From positions 310,001 through 374,000 of the forward strand of contig JH720319.1 in the NCBI GenBank assembly GCA_000231825.2: a stretch of 64,000 bases of DNA, given 5' to 3'. This DNA comes from Tetrahymena elliotti 4EA. Its lineage: Eukaryota > Ciliophora > Oligohymenophorea > Hymenostomatida > Tetrahymenidae. Both the position numbers and the translations under genes were made by a program. The notes beneath the pieces were generated by a model. The model had not been told where the DNA came from. It was given only the letters and a program-made list of their open reading frames with translations, and made no database searches. Shown here one piece after another: positions 49,428 to 63,226 of this stretch (positions are counted from its first letter, which is position 1; each line of letters begins with the position of its first letter).

Positions 49428-52051
49428 TCATTATTTTCCACCAAGGGCAACGAAGAGAGACTTTACATCAAGCTTCCAGTTTTCATCAAGATCAAAGTAA
49501 CGCATGAGTGTATAAATTTCTTGATAAGTTAAATTGTAACCAAGTCTTCTTAAACCAACAACAAAGTCATTGAAATCAATTATTCCCTTACGATTTGGAT
49601 CAATATTTTTGATTAAAAGAACCATAAATTCATCATAAGATTTGTATTTAGCAGCGAATTTTCTGAGATGGTTAAGAACATATTCAATATCAGCCTCCTT
49701 GAATACTTCAGGTTTTGATTTCATATATTTATGAGTGTATTCATCAGCCTTGAGCAATTAGAAACGATAAACTCCAAGTTATATAATTTCACCAATTTAG
49801 AAATCAAGTTCATTGTAAGGCTTGTTGTTGATAGGATTATTGTGGCTCATTCTTTCTAAGAATTTACCTCCCCAAATACCTGAGTTTTTATCAGCAGTTT
49901 CATAGACCATGATAGTGTCATCACCACAATAGAAAGAAATGATGAACTTTCTATGATTATCTTCTCTGTTCTATGAAATAAGCTTTCCTTCAAAACGAAG
50001 AATATATTAGTCTTATGTATACATTTTATTGATATCTTTGCGAGGAGCCTTAGGTTAAAGATTGTAAACACTTCCTAAAGAATCGGCTTCACTACCAAAA
50101 CCGTTATATGGAGGAACTGGTTAGTAGAAACGCTTAATATCTTCCTTTTTAAGGGTAATAGGAATTTGTTATAAGTTCATATTTTGTAAGTACCATTCTT
50201 TAGTGTAAGCATCACAATTGAAGATCAAACAATCTTTGTTGTAAATTTTAACCATATTTCCACAAACCAAATCAGCAGGACTGTAGTATTCTTCCTTCTT
50301 CAAAGTCATACCAGGATAGTGAGTCATGATGGGTTCCTTTATTGTTAAATTAAGAAAGTTATTTTATCATTCATCGTTTAAAAATATTTAATCTTTTGGC
50401 TTTCTTTAAAATTTTTTTTATTAGAAATTTTATTGTTGCTTTAAATTAAGTTTATTAGCTTTTATCTACGATGTGTGTTTATTTATTTATTTTGTAAAAA
50501 TAAAAATAAAGAAATTTAAAAACGTACCTTGGGTAATTTCTTTCTGCATAAAAACAATGGGAAAGCATCCTTACCACTATTGTGTCTCTTGATTTCTTTA
50601 ATTTCAGTAGTGTCATCTGCTAAGAAATAGTTAAGAATATAATAGTTGAGACCACCTTCTAAGCTGGTATCATTCCAAAGAACATTGAAAGAAAGAACCT
50701 AAAATATTAATAAAATATAAATTTAGAATTATTAGAAAAAAGAATTAATTGATTTACCTTTCTGTCATTTTCAAGATACTTTTGCAAACCATTATTGGGA
50801 TGACCACCACCAAGCTTAACTTCGTTGTACTCGTTGTATTCTTTAGTGTTAGGGGGAGGGATTTTAATATCCTTCAAAGTCTTTTGAGCTTCAAAAGCAT
50901 CAGAAGGAACTCTTTCAGGTGTATTCATCTTCTTACCCATATAAACAAAGAATTCCTTGGTAAAAGCATCACAATCAATGATTCTGAATACTCTTTCAAA
51001 GAGATTAATATTGATACCTAAAATAGTTAAAAAATATTTAAAAATAATGCTTAAAATTGAAAAATTCAAATGAATGGTGAGGAGGGATTATAACTTAGAA
51101 TTATATAACTTATGCTTGGTTAATTTATTGAACAATAATAAATTGATTAAATGCAGCAAGCATTTTAAATACAATTTTCATAATAAATTAAAAAATAAAA
51201 AAAAAGGATATATCCTGACAAATAATCAAACTCTCTGCCAATTAAAATATAGTTTTTTCTTAAAATAAAGAGTGTTGATGAATAATCAAAATTGAGGAAG
51301 TTTCGTATTTTAAAATTATATAAAAATTTTATATCCGATTTTGTTCTAAGTCTATTTTATTTGAATAATTTCCAATCTCAAAATAATTTTATTTTCAATT
51401 ACCAACATTAAGATCATCCCAGGTGTAGTAATCAGTTGAATTAAGTTATTTGGGGATTTATTGACGCTTGATAAAGACACCTTATTCGATACCAGAATTC
51501 ATTATTTTAGGTTCGTTGACATGAATTGTACCATCAGATAAGTAGTAGTAAAGAGTACACTTACGGATACGGTAGTTTTCATAAGGGTTTTCAACAACAC
51601 TTTCCTAGAAATAGCAATAAAAACGAAGTACCTATCTATCATACTTTAACCAGGGAGGTTGAATACGAGGAATATAATCATTAATAGGAGCCTTTCCTAA
51701 TATTTTATTTCAATTAAACGTTTAAAAAATTGCCTAAAATTGCATAAACTTATTAAATCATCTTAAGTATCCACTAAATGAAATAGAATTCATAAGAAAT
51801 AATGCTCTAAAAGTGAAAAAAACATATTTTTCTAAAAATTTACTCTTTCCATATGTCAAATCAGGAGGAGTGCCCATTCTTAGTGAATCAATAAGATAGG
51901 GGTCATTCTTTTCTTCAATGTAATTAGTTTTTTCGCAATGAACGTTATTAACAAGGCTGAACTATTAAGTCTTATGATGGCTTTCCTTTAAGTGGTCAGC
52001 AAAGCAGTGACCTGGTAATAAAGGAACAGTCTTAGGCAAGTTGTAATTCAT
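49428..52051 (-). CDS. RIB72A: RIB72/EFHC1-family axonemal protein (DM10 domains, EF-hand)
   Basis: Exons 52051-51844, 51696-51403, 51017-50758, 50698-50528 and 50336-49428 join in frame to 613 residues. Three DM10 domains lie at ~83-188 (WLKYDRQVLRFYCYFQE, FRIIDCDAFTKEFF), ~250-360 (VLSFNVLWNDTSLEGG, IFNCDAYTKEWY) and ~405-510 (YILRFEGKLIS, FIISFYCGDDTIMVYE). The C-terminus has EF-hand-like loops (DPNRKGIIDFND and a degenerate DLDENWKLDVKS). RIB72/EFHC proteins bind inside the A-tubule of ciliary doublet microtubules. Length and order match the family. Codon bias is strong (GGT, AAG, TTC), as for an abundant ciliary protein. Tetrahymena has two such genes; nothing visible here decides A from B, and the A label rests on my memory of gene order near H2A.Z. 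Confidence 0.9.
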
Positions 52052-53459
52052 ATTGCTATACTTTTTAGTTTGTATTCTTTTCTTTTTTATCTTTTAACTT
52101 ATATTACTAATTATTATATTGTTATTTGTTTGATTAGTATAATTCCACTCTTCTTATTGTTTGGTATTACTATTTTATATATATTTGCTATATAATTGCT
52201 TGCTTGATTTGCTTTGCTGTCTTGTTTTTTTGTTAAGATTCACTCTTCTAATTGACTTTATTTTATAAAGCAAAGTTTGTTTTATTTTTATTGTTTCTTA
52301 TCCTCTTTTCATTTATTTTACTATTCATCTATCCATCCTTTTATTCAATCATTATCATCGTTGATTTATTTTTGCAAAATTAAATCTCTAAAAAAAGTTT
52401 TAATTTTCGCAACGGTCCTTTCATATAAAAACTAATATGTATAATTTTCATTCATTTATCTACATATATTTTTTATCATTCTTTGAGTATTGCATAAGTG
52501 ATTCATATCTACTTTAACTAATAGTTATTACTTTCGCATAAATTTTTGATTTGAAAAATCTAAAAAACTTATTGTTAATATTTTAAATAAATTTTTATTT
52601 AAGACTTATCTTAATTGATATTTTATAAAATTAGTTCTATTTTTAAAATCATAAAAAAATAAAAATAAATCACTATTGTCATTAATAGTTTTAGTCAAAT
52701 ATTTTTTATTTTTTGTTTATCATTTTTAGTATATTTAATGTAAAAAAACCATAAACAAGTTGATATCAAAGTATATTTTTTATCAATAAATTATTAAAAC
52801 CCTTTTTAAAAATGTTGTTATCTGTTCAAAATATTCAATTCCCATAAAGTTATTATTTTTAATGCCTTCTTTTTTATTAGTTTGGCAGAATATAATCTGT
52901 GTATTTGTTCAGATATCCATAATGTATTGATAAGTTTTTAATTTTTAATAAAACTCTCTTTAATACAGTATATCTCAACTATATTTAGATTGTCCACAAA
53001 GATTCAAATACACTCTACACTCTATTATTGGAATAATTGAAAATGTATTTTTTTAATTAATTTTTTCTCTTTAGTTTGTTTCAAATAGCTATTTAGTTCA
53101 ATAAGATTTATGAAGAAAATCAAAAATATTAAGCTATCTTTTAAAAGAATAGACATTGAAAATAGATTAAAATTAATAATAATTTGCAAAAAATAAATTA
53201 AAAATATTTTGATTGAAAAAATAAATCAAAATATTTGGTGCAAAAATTATATTTTTTTAATACTTGCTGCTTTTAGATTTCACTGAATCTAATTTGAATA
53301 CTTATTCAGAATTATAAAATTTATTGAGGCCTTTTGAATTTAAAATAAAACTCAATAAATTTATTAAAAATATAATAATTTGTTTGTGTTTTAAGAGCGA
53401 TTAAATAAGCTAAAGATATTCAAATACATTAATTTTATTAAAATCATCACAAAATTTAA
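52052..53459. other. divergent intergenic region
   Basis: Promoters of RIB72 (minus) and of the next coiled-coil gene (plus). The ~300 bases next to RIB72 are T-rich on the plus strand, fitting a 5' UTR. No other gene seen. Confidence 0.55.
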
Positions 53460-56400
53460 ATGCAATAAGATTCTGTAAACGATAAGAGCAACAAATAAAT
53501 GGATGATATTTTCGGTACCTACTTATTTAATCAATTTTATCTAATTTAAAAGTAACTTAAGAAAAATTAAATAAACAGAATATCAAACTGAGAATGATTA
53601 AGATAGTTTAGGAGTAAGAGATGTATTATTGATAAAATGTAAAAGTGTAATTTAAGATCTCCATTAAGAGATTGCAGAATTAAACCAAGAAAATGCATAT
53701 TTGTAGGAAAGAGCATAGCAACTAGAATCATAGCTAGAAGAAAAAGACAAATAAATCAGATAAAGTATTTATTAAAATGAAAATATAGTAGGTAGGTATA
53801 TTTATTATTGAATGAAATGAGTTGAGATAATTAAAATAATTTTGTTAATAGATGAGTTTTAGAATGAGAGAGCATAGGTTTAATTATTACAAGAAAAGAA
53901 CAGCGAATTAGAAAAAGAAATTTTTGAATACAAGTAAAATGAAGAAGGGATTTTATAGTAATTAGATGTATTATAAGCAACAAATAACGAAATGAAATAA
54001 AAGGTTTAAGAGCTAACCTAAGAACTTGAAAAAAGAGACCATATAGCTCATGAATGGAATTAAACTATGTAGAGTGTCAGTTTAAAAATTTAGGAATTAG
54101 ATAGAGAAAATTAATGTAAATTTAATATGAATAATTTTAATTCATTTGATAAATTCATTTTTTTTATTTTTTTAAAAACTCAGCGAATCAAAAATTTTAG
54201 TTTTAATGGAAATTGATTTACTTTTTTAAATTTAAATAGAGTTAACTAGTGAAAGAAATCAGATGCTATAAAGTTTAGAGAAAATAAGTCCTAGAAACAG
54301 ACTCGATTTCATGAAAAATGTTTAGTTGAATTAGGATAGGAATTAATAAAATAATATATTAAACGAATGGCTGTAATAAGCAGTAGATAATCTTTAAAAT
54401 GTAATTAGAGACAATGATAAAAAAAATTAGCTTATAGATTAATTATAATAGGAGAATCTTAATATTAAAAATAGTAATATGAGGTTATAGAGAGCTCTTG
54501 AGTAAAACTAGCATTAGATAAATTTAAATTAAGCTAACAGCAATATAAATTAGAATAAAAATCGTAATAGTAGTCATCATTAAACCAATTAAGAATCTAA
54601 ATCTATTAACAACAGCTTTAATTAAAATGGTTAATAAACAAATATCCCTACATAGAATTAAATTAATTATGAAAATCAAAACTTATAACTAGAGATTGGC
54701 TAACTAAAATTAGAGTGCGAAGAAAAAGATATAGAATTATAAAAACTTTAATTTGAAAATCTTAAGCTCAAAGAAAAAATGAATGTTTTGAATAGAAAAT
54801 ATTTAAATGCAGAAATTGATAGCAGAAAGATAGATTCTTCTATCAACAATTAAATTAGCTCAATCGAAATAGATAAAAATAAGGAAGTTAGTAAGTATAA
54901 AGAACTTATTTAGGAGTAAAAAGAATTAATACAATAATTATAAAATAATGACTATATTGTTAACTAAGCAAAGGAAATAGCTAAACTTCAATAAGTAATT
55001 TTAAATTACATACATACATACATACTATAATGAAAATTATTTAACATTTATTTTTTTTAAATAGACAAATGAATTCTTAAATTAAAGATTGTTGGATTGT
55101 AAACAAGAGCTTAATGACTTGCAAAAAGAAGTTTTTAACTAATTTGAAAAAGAGGATTAAAGAAGTGCTATGGCCTAGTCAAAGCTTAAGCAATTAGAAT
55201 AAATTATAAAAGAAAGAGATGTAAATAAATAAATATCATCAAATTGCAAAAAATAAATTTTTTATTTTAAAGGAAATTATTAGGTTAAAAGAAAAAGATT
55301 TAGAATAATTGAAACTGATTATAAATGAAAATGAATTCAGTGCAAATAATCCTCATAGATCATCAAGATCTAGAGAGAGATCTAATAGTACAAAATAAGA
55401 AAAGAATGAAAAGGAAGAAATAGAAAGTCATGATAGGACTCTTCTAACACTAATGAATGAAAATAAATCTCTCTAAGCTTTAGTCGATAGTCTATAAACA
55501 TAGCTAAAGAACGAAAAGTTGACAAGAATTAGAGAATAAAATTCCATATAAGTAAGATATTCTGATAATAAAATACATAAAAAAACAATTATTTTGTTTA
55601 AATAATTACTTTATTTTAAATTTTTTTAATTATTTCATGACTTTAAACTAAAATATGTAAAAAATAAAGCTAAATTATTCATAATCTTAAGGGAGTTTTT
55701 TTAAGATCTTTTCTTTAAAGAAATTTATTCCTTAATTTTCATTTTTTAAAAAATACAATTCTCCAAACAGTCACCCATTTTAAATATTTTTATTTTTCAG
55801 AATTTTTCTAATTTATTAACTAAATTCATAAATTTTAATTTTTAAACTTTAGAAAATGAAAACAGAAGTTTAGAATTTAGAAGAGTAATATAATAGAGAG
55901 ATTAATTTCTATAAAACCGAATTTGCAAAGTAATTGAGTGAAGCATACCAATAAACTGGATAAAGCAATGTTTAATACACACATAATAATTTATAAACAG
56001 AATAAAATATTATTACAGAAATCACAAGCAATGAAAATGTAATTTTTTAAATTAAAAAGTATTTCAAATCTTACTTAATGAAATTTTAGAATTAAGATAA
56101 AAAATAAAAGAAACTCAAAAAAGAAAAAAGTACTGGAAAAGAAGGAAAAAGTGACACAAAAATTAGTGTGAAAACTAAACCATCAAAAAAGAAAGACAAA
56201 AAGAAAGTTGAAATAAATCAAAGTTAAATAATTCCTTCAATTGTTCTAGATCGTTAAAAAGAATAAGAACATAATTAACTGGGAGAAAGATTAGGTTCAA
56301 ATTAGAATTAACTATAAGCTTAAAAATAGTATCAGACTCCTCAATCTACATAAAGAATCGCTTATAATTATTCTAATTATCAAAAGAGTGAATCTGAATA

Positions 56401-56767
56401 ATAAAATTAAATTAACTAAAATAATTATAATTCAATATTTTAAAATGCTACAGTTAGAAATTAACCCTCATTAGGATATTATAAAACTATTTAGTAACCT
56501 AATTAGTAAAACAATATATATTAAAATCAGTAATCACAAATAAAGCCTACTGAATAGAATCAAGAATAAATAGTAGACAGATTCAAACAAGTAAATGATT
56601 ATTTTTTTCATTCAAAAATCAAATTTTAAATATTTAAAAATATGTAAAAGGCAATTAACAGGATAGAAAATAAGCTAGGAAGATTAACAGTAGATTTAAA
56701 ACTTAATGATTCTGAAGAGGATGATGATTTTAAAATGTCTAATTATTATAATATTAATAAATAATGA
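53460..56767 (+). CDS. large coiled-coil protein with basic, Asn-rich tail
   Basis: Nine exons: 53460-53514, 53579-53791, 53852-54115, 54240-54994, 55065-55220, 55273-55551, 55853-56038, 56090-56590 and 56651-56767. They join in frame to 841 residues. Residues ~35-180 are a classic coiled coil (DLHQEIAELNQENAYLQER, QLLQEKNSELEKEIFEYK, TQELEKRDHIAHEWNQTM). More heptads follow at ~185-610, interrupted by an Asn-rich stretch near 290-330. A Lys-rich segment (KKLKKEKSTGKEGKS, KPSKKKDKKK) begins at ~625, then an Asn/Gln/Tyr-rich region. A short conserved-looking C-terminus ends AINRIENKLGRLTVDL and an acidic SEEDDD. The layout resembles basal-body or ciliary coiled-coil proteins; no family assignment is possible by eye. 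Confidence 0.8.
55007..55025. repeat. (TACA)n microsatellite inside an intron
   Basis: Nearly five copies of TACA in the intron between exons 4 and 5 of the coiled-coil gene. Confidence 0.85.
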
Positions 56768-57452
56768 TCTAAACTAACTAATTATTACTTTATAACTAAC
56801 TATTTTTCATTATTATTCTCTCCAAACTTTATCCAAACAATAATTTTTCCTTGATATTTATTTTTGTAAAATAATTTTTTTACTCGGTTATAAAATATTA
56901 AAAGTCACAATTTCAATTAAAGAATTTAATGAAAGATAAATTATTCTATTGCTTTTGGTATTAAAAAAAAAACTCCTAGATAAAGAAATTAATTTATTTT
57001 ATTTTTGTGAAATAATGTTAAGTATCAAGCAAAGAAAATGTTTTCAAAAAATTTCTATTAAAAAGTTTTTATGTGTCATACTATTTAGAAGAAATTAAAC
57101 AAAAAATATTAATACAAATTTTATTAAATTAAGAAATGGTTTTATAAAGTAAATATTTAAAAAACTAATATAATTTTGGAATAATTTAGATTCGAATTTG
57201 CACCAATAAACTAAAATTAAATAGTAATTAAAAATAAGAAATGAAATAATTTTAAAATGTTTTAAATTTTGTTGTTTTTTTTCTTGGTTTTGAAGTGCAT
57301 TTTTTAATAATTATATTTTTTTATTAACATTGCAAAGTATAATCTTTATTTTTTGCATAAAAAGTATATCAAAAATAAAAGCAAGTAATCAGTTTTTAAT
57401 ACTAGACTAAAAAGCAAGATTTTGTTAATAGAACTTTTAAAATATTTGGCAA
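56768..57452. other. AT-rich spacer
   Basis: Between two plus-strand genes. No feature supported. Confidence 0.6.
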
Positions 57453-59087
57453 ATGTTTAACGTTCACTTATATGAAAAGAAGCTTAAAATAAAAAATGAT
57501 GTTGAGAAATAGAAGGATGATTTTATAAAAGGATTATAAAAAAGGAAAGGTAAATACATTAATAAACAATTATAATTAACATCTATAATTTGAATGATTT
57601 ACATTCATGATAAAAAGAAAATGAATTTAATTTTATTCTTTTTCTTAAAGGTGTTAACAGTATTCTAACACATTTTTATATTAAATAGAAAAATAGAATG
57701 AATTAGCAGGTAATTATAAAAAAAGAGTAGAAAATTTTGTGATTAATATGTTAGAAAATCCTATTGTGACTTAGGAATACAAAGGCCCGACAGCTTATAA
57801 AATAAGAGATGAGTTTCCTGAAAAATTTTTAAAAGACCCTCAAGTATATATTAAAGGATTTAAGCATGAAAAAGATCGTATTAGAGTAAACTAAATAGCT
57901 TGAAGTGGAATAAAAATATTAATTTCTTTTACATTAAATCAATAAGGAATCTTGTGAAAGAAATCAAGATTTAGATTACATGCCAAATTAAACTGTTGCA
58001 CATTATTAATTTAGAGATAGGAATGTAGAAAAGGAAATACAACCAGAAATGAGATTTACAGCTAAGACTTCACTAGAGAGAATAGAATAATTTTTAAAAG
58101 ATCATATGCAAACCCAAGTTGAAGTAAAATAATGGCTATCTTTCTTTAAAAAAAGCAAATAAATTTATAAATATTACTACAAATTCTTTATTCATAAGAA
58201 TAGAAGTATAAGCTTATAAATATTAAAATAAATTATTTGATATGTCTTAAACGATTTAATGTATTTTTATTTTATCTTAAGAATGTAGATTTTAGAGATA
58301 AAAAAAAGTAGAAAAAATTTATAGATAACTTTCCTGAGTATTAGAGTCCATGGGAGTAAATATTTAGTTGTTTTGATAATTAATAAGAGTAGATAATTTA
58401 ATTTCTTTATATTTTAATATTATGATAGTCGTAGAAGATTGTTAGCAAAAGAGATAGCAAAAAATCTTTTGCCTTCACTTCATAATAAGACTCACTTTAA
58501 TGCTGCCACTTCTCTTTATAATAGCTGCCCAGGTTTATTTTTTATACTTAAATATATAGATTTATTAATTTAACAAATTTAAATAAATATTAGTGAGCTT
58601 GTGTGATAAATAATCTAGATCATAACCAAATTTAATGCCTAAAATAGACTAGTAGGCTGAGGCATAGGATTAAGATGATAAAGAAACTAACTAAAAGGCT
58701 AAAGGATAGATGAAATCGAAATCAAAAGATCCAAAATGTAAAAAGAATTAAATGAATATTTAATATAACAAATTATTAACTTTATTAAAATTAGAAAACG
58801 ATTAAAATGATTCAGAATAAGGAGAAAAGAAAACATTAAGAAGATCTTTTGAAGATTAAAAGCCAAAAATAAAAGATTAAAAAGTAGATTAAATGGAGGC
58901 TTTCAACCCAGTAGAAACATCAAAGAAAGTTTTACAATTATGTAATGTTATAAAGAAAAAAAATTAAAAAGTAAAGCATGTTGGAAAAGGTTAAGGACAC
59001 TTAATTTCAACTTTAGATAGATCAATATCAGAAGTTTATCAAAATTTATATAATAAAAACATTTCTTTTCCTCAAATATATGAATGA
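57453..59087 (+). CDS. basic protein of unknown family
   Basis: Exons 57453-57549, 57689-57885, 57947-58123, 58282-58388, 58429-58532 and 58594-59087 join in frame to 391 residues. Visible blocks: YKKRVENFVINMLENP, EYKGPTAYKIRDEFPEKFL, YIKGFKHEKDR; NVDFRDKKKQKKFIDNFPEY; RRRLLAKEIAKNLLPSLHN; a Lys/Gln/Asp-rich C-terminal third ending STLDRSISEVYQNLYNKN. No signal peptide, membrane helix or catalytic motif. An in-frame 57-base AT-rich stretch (58739-58795, GTAAAA..TTAG) may be a further intron, giving 372 residues. The fourth intron is short (40 bases) and the third is the least certain. I do not recognise the family; a structural or cilia-associated role would be a guess. Confidence 0.68.
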
Positions 59088-60772
59088 AATAAATAATAAA
59101 TACTATATATTTTTTATATATTTAGATTTAGTAAGTAAACTAAATAAAATTATTATATTTTAATCTCATTCATCTATCCAATATTACATTTTACTCTCAT
59201 TAATATTTCCAATATTCCATTTTAAATCACAAATGTTTAATACAAAAGATATTTTAAATTTATTTTCTCAAAAGTTTTTAACTATTTTTTATCTATTACC
59301 AACTATTAATATTCAAACTTGAACTTTTCATGATGCTAAATAATAAAAAATCATGAGATATAAATATATAAGTAATAAATGTAATTATAGAAAAATAATA
59401 AGACAATGGAGCCAAAATATTTATAAATTAACAGAATTTTTGAAAAAAGAAAATAGAAAGAACAAAGTTGGATTTGAAAATAAATAAATAATACTAAAAA
59501 TATATAAAATTTTTTAAAATTGAATCAATTTTATTGAAATTAAAAAACTTCTTTTATAAAAACTTTTAATTTCACAAATTTTTCCTGCTTTGCATAAATT
59601 GAAGGGATATTCAAATTATTATTTTAATCTGCTCTAAAAATACTTTTTGAAAATTATATTTTTTAGAAGGATCTATCTATCTACAAAATTTGTATAGATT
59701 GTACAATTATTATTCAAATTCTTGAATTGAAAATAGTATTTTATTCATTATTTTGTTAATCTCACTAAAAAGCAATCAAAATTATTAAGTTTTTAATTGT
59801 GTTCAAAATATTTTTATTCGAGCAAGCAACTTTTATCCCAATAATTTTTCTTTCAAAAAATAAATAAATTTAAGCTTTAGAGCTTAAAGTTATGATAAAA
59901 TGCAAAATTAAATACTGTATTGTAGTAATTTTATTCTTCATGAAAATAATTTACTTCTTTGAGAACTAAATTTAAAATAATTTTTAATAAATATAATTTA
60001 ATAATAATTTATGTTTCAAAAGATAATTGTTGTTTAAATGTAAAATTTAGGTTTTTTTGGAAGAATTTTAAAATATAAAATACTTTTAAAAACTATTTTT
60101 ATTCTTAAAAACATTTTATTTAATTTGTGGTTTTTACTTAAAATAAAATATTCTTAAAAGTTCTACTACAAGTTAAACATTTAAATTATTAAAGCATAAA
60201 ATTTTGCTGTTTAAAAAGATAAGAATAATTATAATTTTTTTAGAATTTTGTTCAGTTTTTTAATTAAGAAGGTCTTTTTAAAAATTTCTTTAGATTTTTA
60301 AATAATATCTGAGAATCAATAATGTCTCTTTAGTGTTAATTAATTAAGCTCTACTAGGAAATAGTAAGTGGAATTATTTGTTATTAAGCTAAATAATATA
60401 TTTGGTGGCACTTTTTCTTTTATTTTAAATTTTTTTAAACAAAATTGTGCAAGAGATACTGATAATTGAATATGAACTTCAAAGTGCATTTTGTGGCTAA
60501 TTGATTATCACTGATAAACAAAAAGAAATATTTAATTGATTAATATAGTTAAGAAGCTTATATTTTTAATTAGTTGAGAAGGTGAAGAAGATAAACAATT
60601 ATATTAATACAAAAATACTAAATTACTATAATTCAATCATCGTGATTTCTTCAATTAGCTAATAGAAGAAATAGTAAGAGTTAATTAAAATAAGAATAGT
60701 GGTGAATCAATTAAAAAATAGCAAATTAACTACAAGAAGATAAAATCAAGTATTGTGCTATACACAAATAAA
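59088..60772. other. long AT-rich spacer
   Basis: Very low GC. No gene, RNA or repeat supported. The promoter of the gene at 60773 must be in its right part. Confidence 0.6.
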
Positions 60773-62497
60773 ATGGGTCAGAATTTCGGTTGTAATTGCA
60801 TGGATAGAAAGGATGATTCCAAAAAGAAAGGCAATATATTACCTAGGCAGAATAATTTTTAGAGAGAATTTTAAATTGATGGAAGTTTAGAAGCAGATAA
60901 AGGTTTGATTTGGCTCATGAATTAGCAAAGAGGATAGCCTTAATATTAATAAGCTACATACGTTCTCAAGCAGCCAGTCATCGATTTAAATTCTAGCTTT
61001 TTAACTGAATCAAACAAATCTTTTATGATTAATGGAGAAAAAGCCAATGTACATAAAGATTCATATTGCTCCTTTGAAGACACTTAAGCTTCGTCTTGCA
61101 ATAACCCAAATAAATTCAGAATTATTTAAGTGTCGAATTCCGAAGTTTTAAACTACCTCAAAAAATGCAATAAAGAAGTAAATTTCATAATTACAAGTTG
61201 ATATTTTAAGAAGAAAAGCAAAGGAAGTTATTTCTGATTTGTTAATTTTTGCAAAGGATAGACTTGATTTTGAGTTAGAAAAAATCTCTTTTTTTTTTGC
61301 AAAAATTAGTTTGTATTTAAAGCGAGTTAACTCTCTTTATCTTTATGAGCAATTTTACAACTTTTGGGTAAATTAACAGATAAATAATTTCTTATTTTAC
61401 AAAAAAACAAAGCCAAATCTCATACCAACTTGCATATCTCCTCATTAATAAGATAAAGATGAGAGTCTTATCACACTTTAGGCAAATGATTGGGTATTTC
61501 GCAAGCAGATTCTGAGTTCGCCATATCAAAAATCTCTAGGAAACTTCAATTATTTTTAAAAGACTTTTAGCGTTAATACTAACACCTTGACTTAAGCTTA
61601 TCAATAGATATACTCCTATTTTAAGAAGTACACATTTTATATAAATTATTTTTTAAGGCAAACAATTCGTTTGTGTCAAAATAAATATGCGAAAATGGAA
61701 AGTTTACATTCTAACTGATCATGCAACAACAAGAAAAGATTATAATAATGATAATATTAATCTATTAACAAAAAAAATTAAATATTAATTAACTTATTAT
61801 TATAATTAAAAATACCCACATCGTATATTTCGAAATAGATATTAATTATTGACGTTACTCATTCTTTAATAAATAGGGAAGTCTAAGAAAATTGGAGTTA
61901 TATGGGATACAATATCTCAGAAAATCTTTTTGGCTCTTTAGATATCAACATATATTTCTAAGTTAGACCTATATCTAACTCATCTAATTCAAATCTAAGT
62001 ACAAATAGAAGTAATTCAAGCAGTCAGTCCTCTTTTAATCTTTTTGATTTTGAAAGTAAATTTTTATACATAACTATTTGCTTGCTTAAGCAAATTTTTT
62101 TTGAAAATGGCTAATTTTTATTACTTTTTAATTCTCTAAAAAGCTATTGTGCAGTTAGAACAAAAGAATATTGAATGCATCATAAACAGTAACATGAGAG
62201 AGGGTAAAGTATTTAAAGGATGTATTAGCCTCTTGTACAACAAAGATTAAAGCGATGGTAAAATTGAGAATAATAATCATTATTTTAGATTGATTTTTCT
62301 AAAATTTCTTCGAAGAATAATTAAATGATTCCTTAATAATACAAATAAAAGATTGGCATATTCTGATTTTTGAAAAGCAAGACAATACACCTAATCAAGT
62401 TGTGATCACAACAGTTGATTAGAAAGTATACACTCAAAACAACTATGAGATTAGCATGAAAGTACAAGCAATCTGTGAGTTAGATGTAAATATTTGA
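60773..62497 (+). CDS. protein with N-myristoylation/palmitoylation signal, unknown family
   Basis: Exons 60773-61177, 61413-61627, 61877-62055, 62144-62257 and 62352-62497 join in frame to 352 residues. The N-terminus MGQNFGCNC fits dual acylation: Gly2 myristoylation with Cys7 and Cys9 as palmitoylation sites, then a basic patch (DRKDDSKKKG). It should attach to a membrane face. The first 135 residues are polar and disordered. The C-terminal ~200 look globular (NDWVFRKQILSSPYQKSLG, WSYMGYNISENLFGSLDINI, IVQLEQKNIECIINSNM, DWHILIFEKQDNTP). I do not recognise this domain. The second exon may begin slightly earlier. The last codons before TGA come from reading through a potential donor. Confidence 0.78.
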
Positions 62498-63028
62498 CAT
62501 TCTATCTAAGATTTTGATAAGAGATAAAGAAATTTTTACTTGGTCGATAAAAATCTAAAATTAATTTTAATAAAAATTTGTGGAGATTTTCAACTCCTTA
62601 AATCTAAAATTTCAAAATGAACTAAAAAACATTTTTTTTAAAAAGAGCCTATGTTTTAATGGAATGATTACAGATCTGAGGTAGCATAACATTCAAATTA
62701 TATTTTCTAAGGAACTTGATCAGTATTTTTATTGATATTTTATTTGGTCTCAAAGATAATTAAAAAACAAGCAAATCAATCAATCATAAATTGGATTACT
62801 TACAATATTATCATTTTTCGAAACTAACTATTATATTTATATAGAACACGAGTCTCTCTGTCATACCTGTTAAACAAAATATAATTTAAAGGTATTAGGC
62901 ATCCTTTTAATTAACTAAAAATTTAAAATCATATAACAAATATAAAATTCTATTATTTATAAATTATCTTTTATTTTGTATATAGTTTTGCTATAATCTT
63001 TTATCTCAAAAAACTAAAGCCAAAAAGT

Positions 63029-63042
63029 ATATATATATATAT
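63029..63042. repeat. (TA)7 microsatellite
   Basis: Seven TA dinucleotides in intergenic DNA. Confidence 0.85.
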
Positions 63043-63226
63043 TCAAACGTTATTTTAATTATAATAATTCTAATTATTTTTTTTATAACTATTTATTCTA
63101 AATGCTTTTATTGCTTAACCAATAATCATTTAGAATATTTTGTCCATATAGATTTATGAAATTAAATAATTAATCTCAATAAATTTTTGAAATAATATTT
63201 AATAGTAATTTCACTTGATTTTTGAA

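Noticed and set aside
50749..51021. 90-codon plus-strand open frame
   Set aside because: Antisense to an exon of RIB72.
51074..51268. 64-codon plus-strand open frame
   Set aside because: Lies in the intron between two phase-consistent RIB72 exons.
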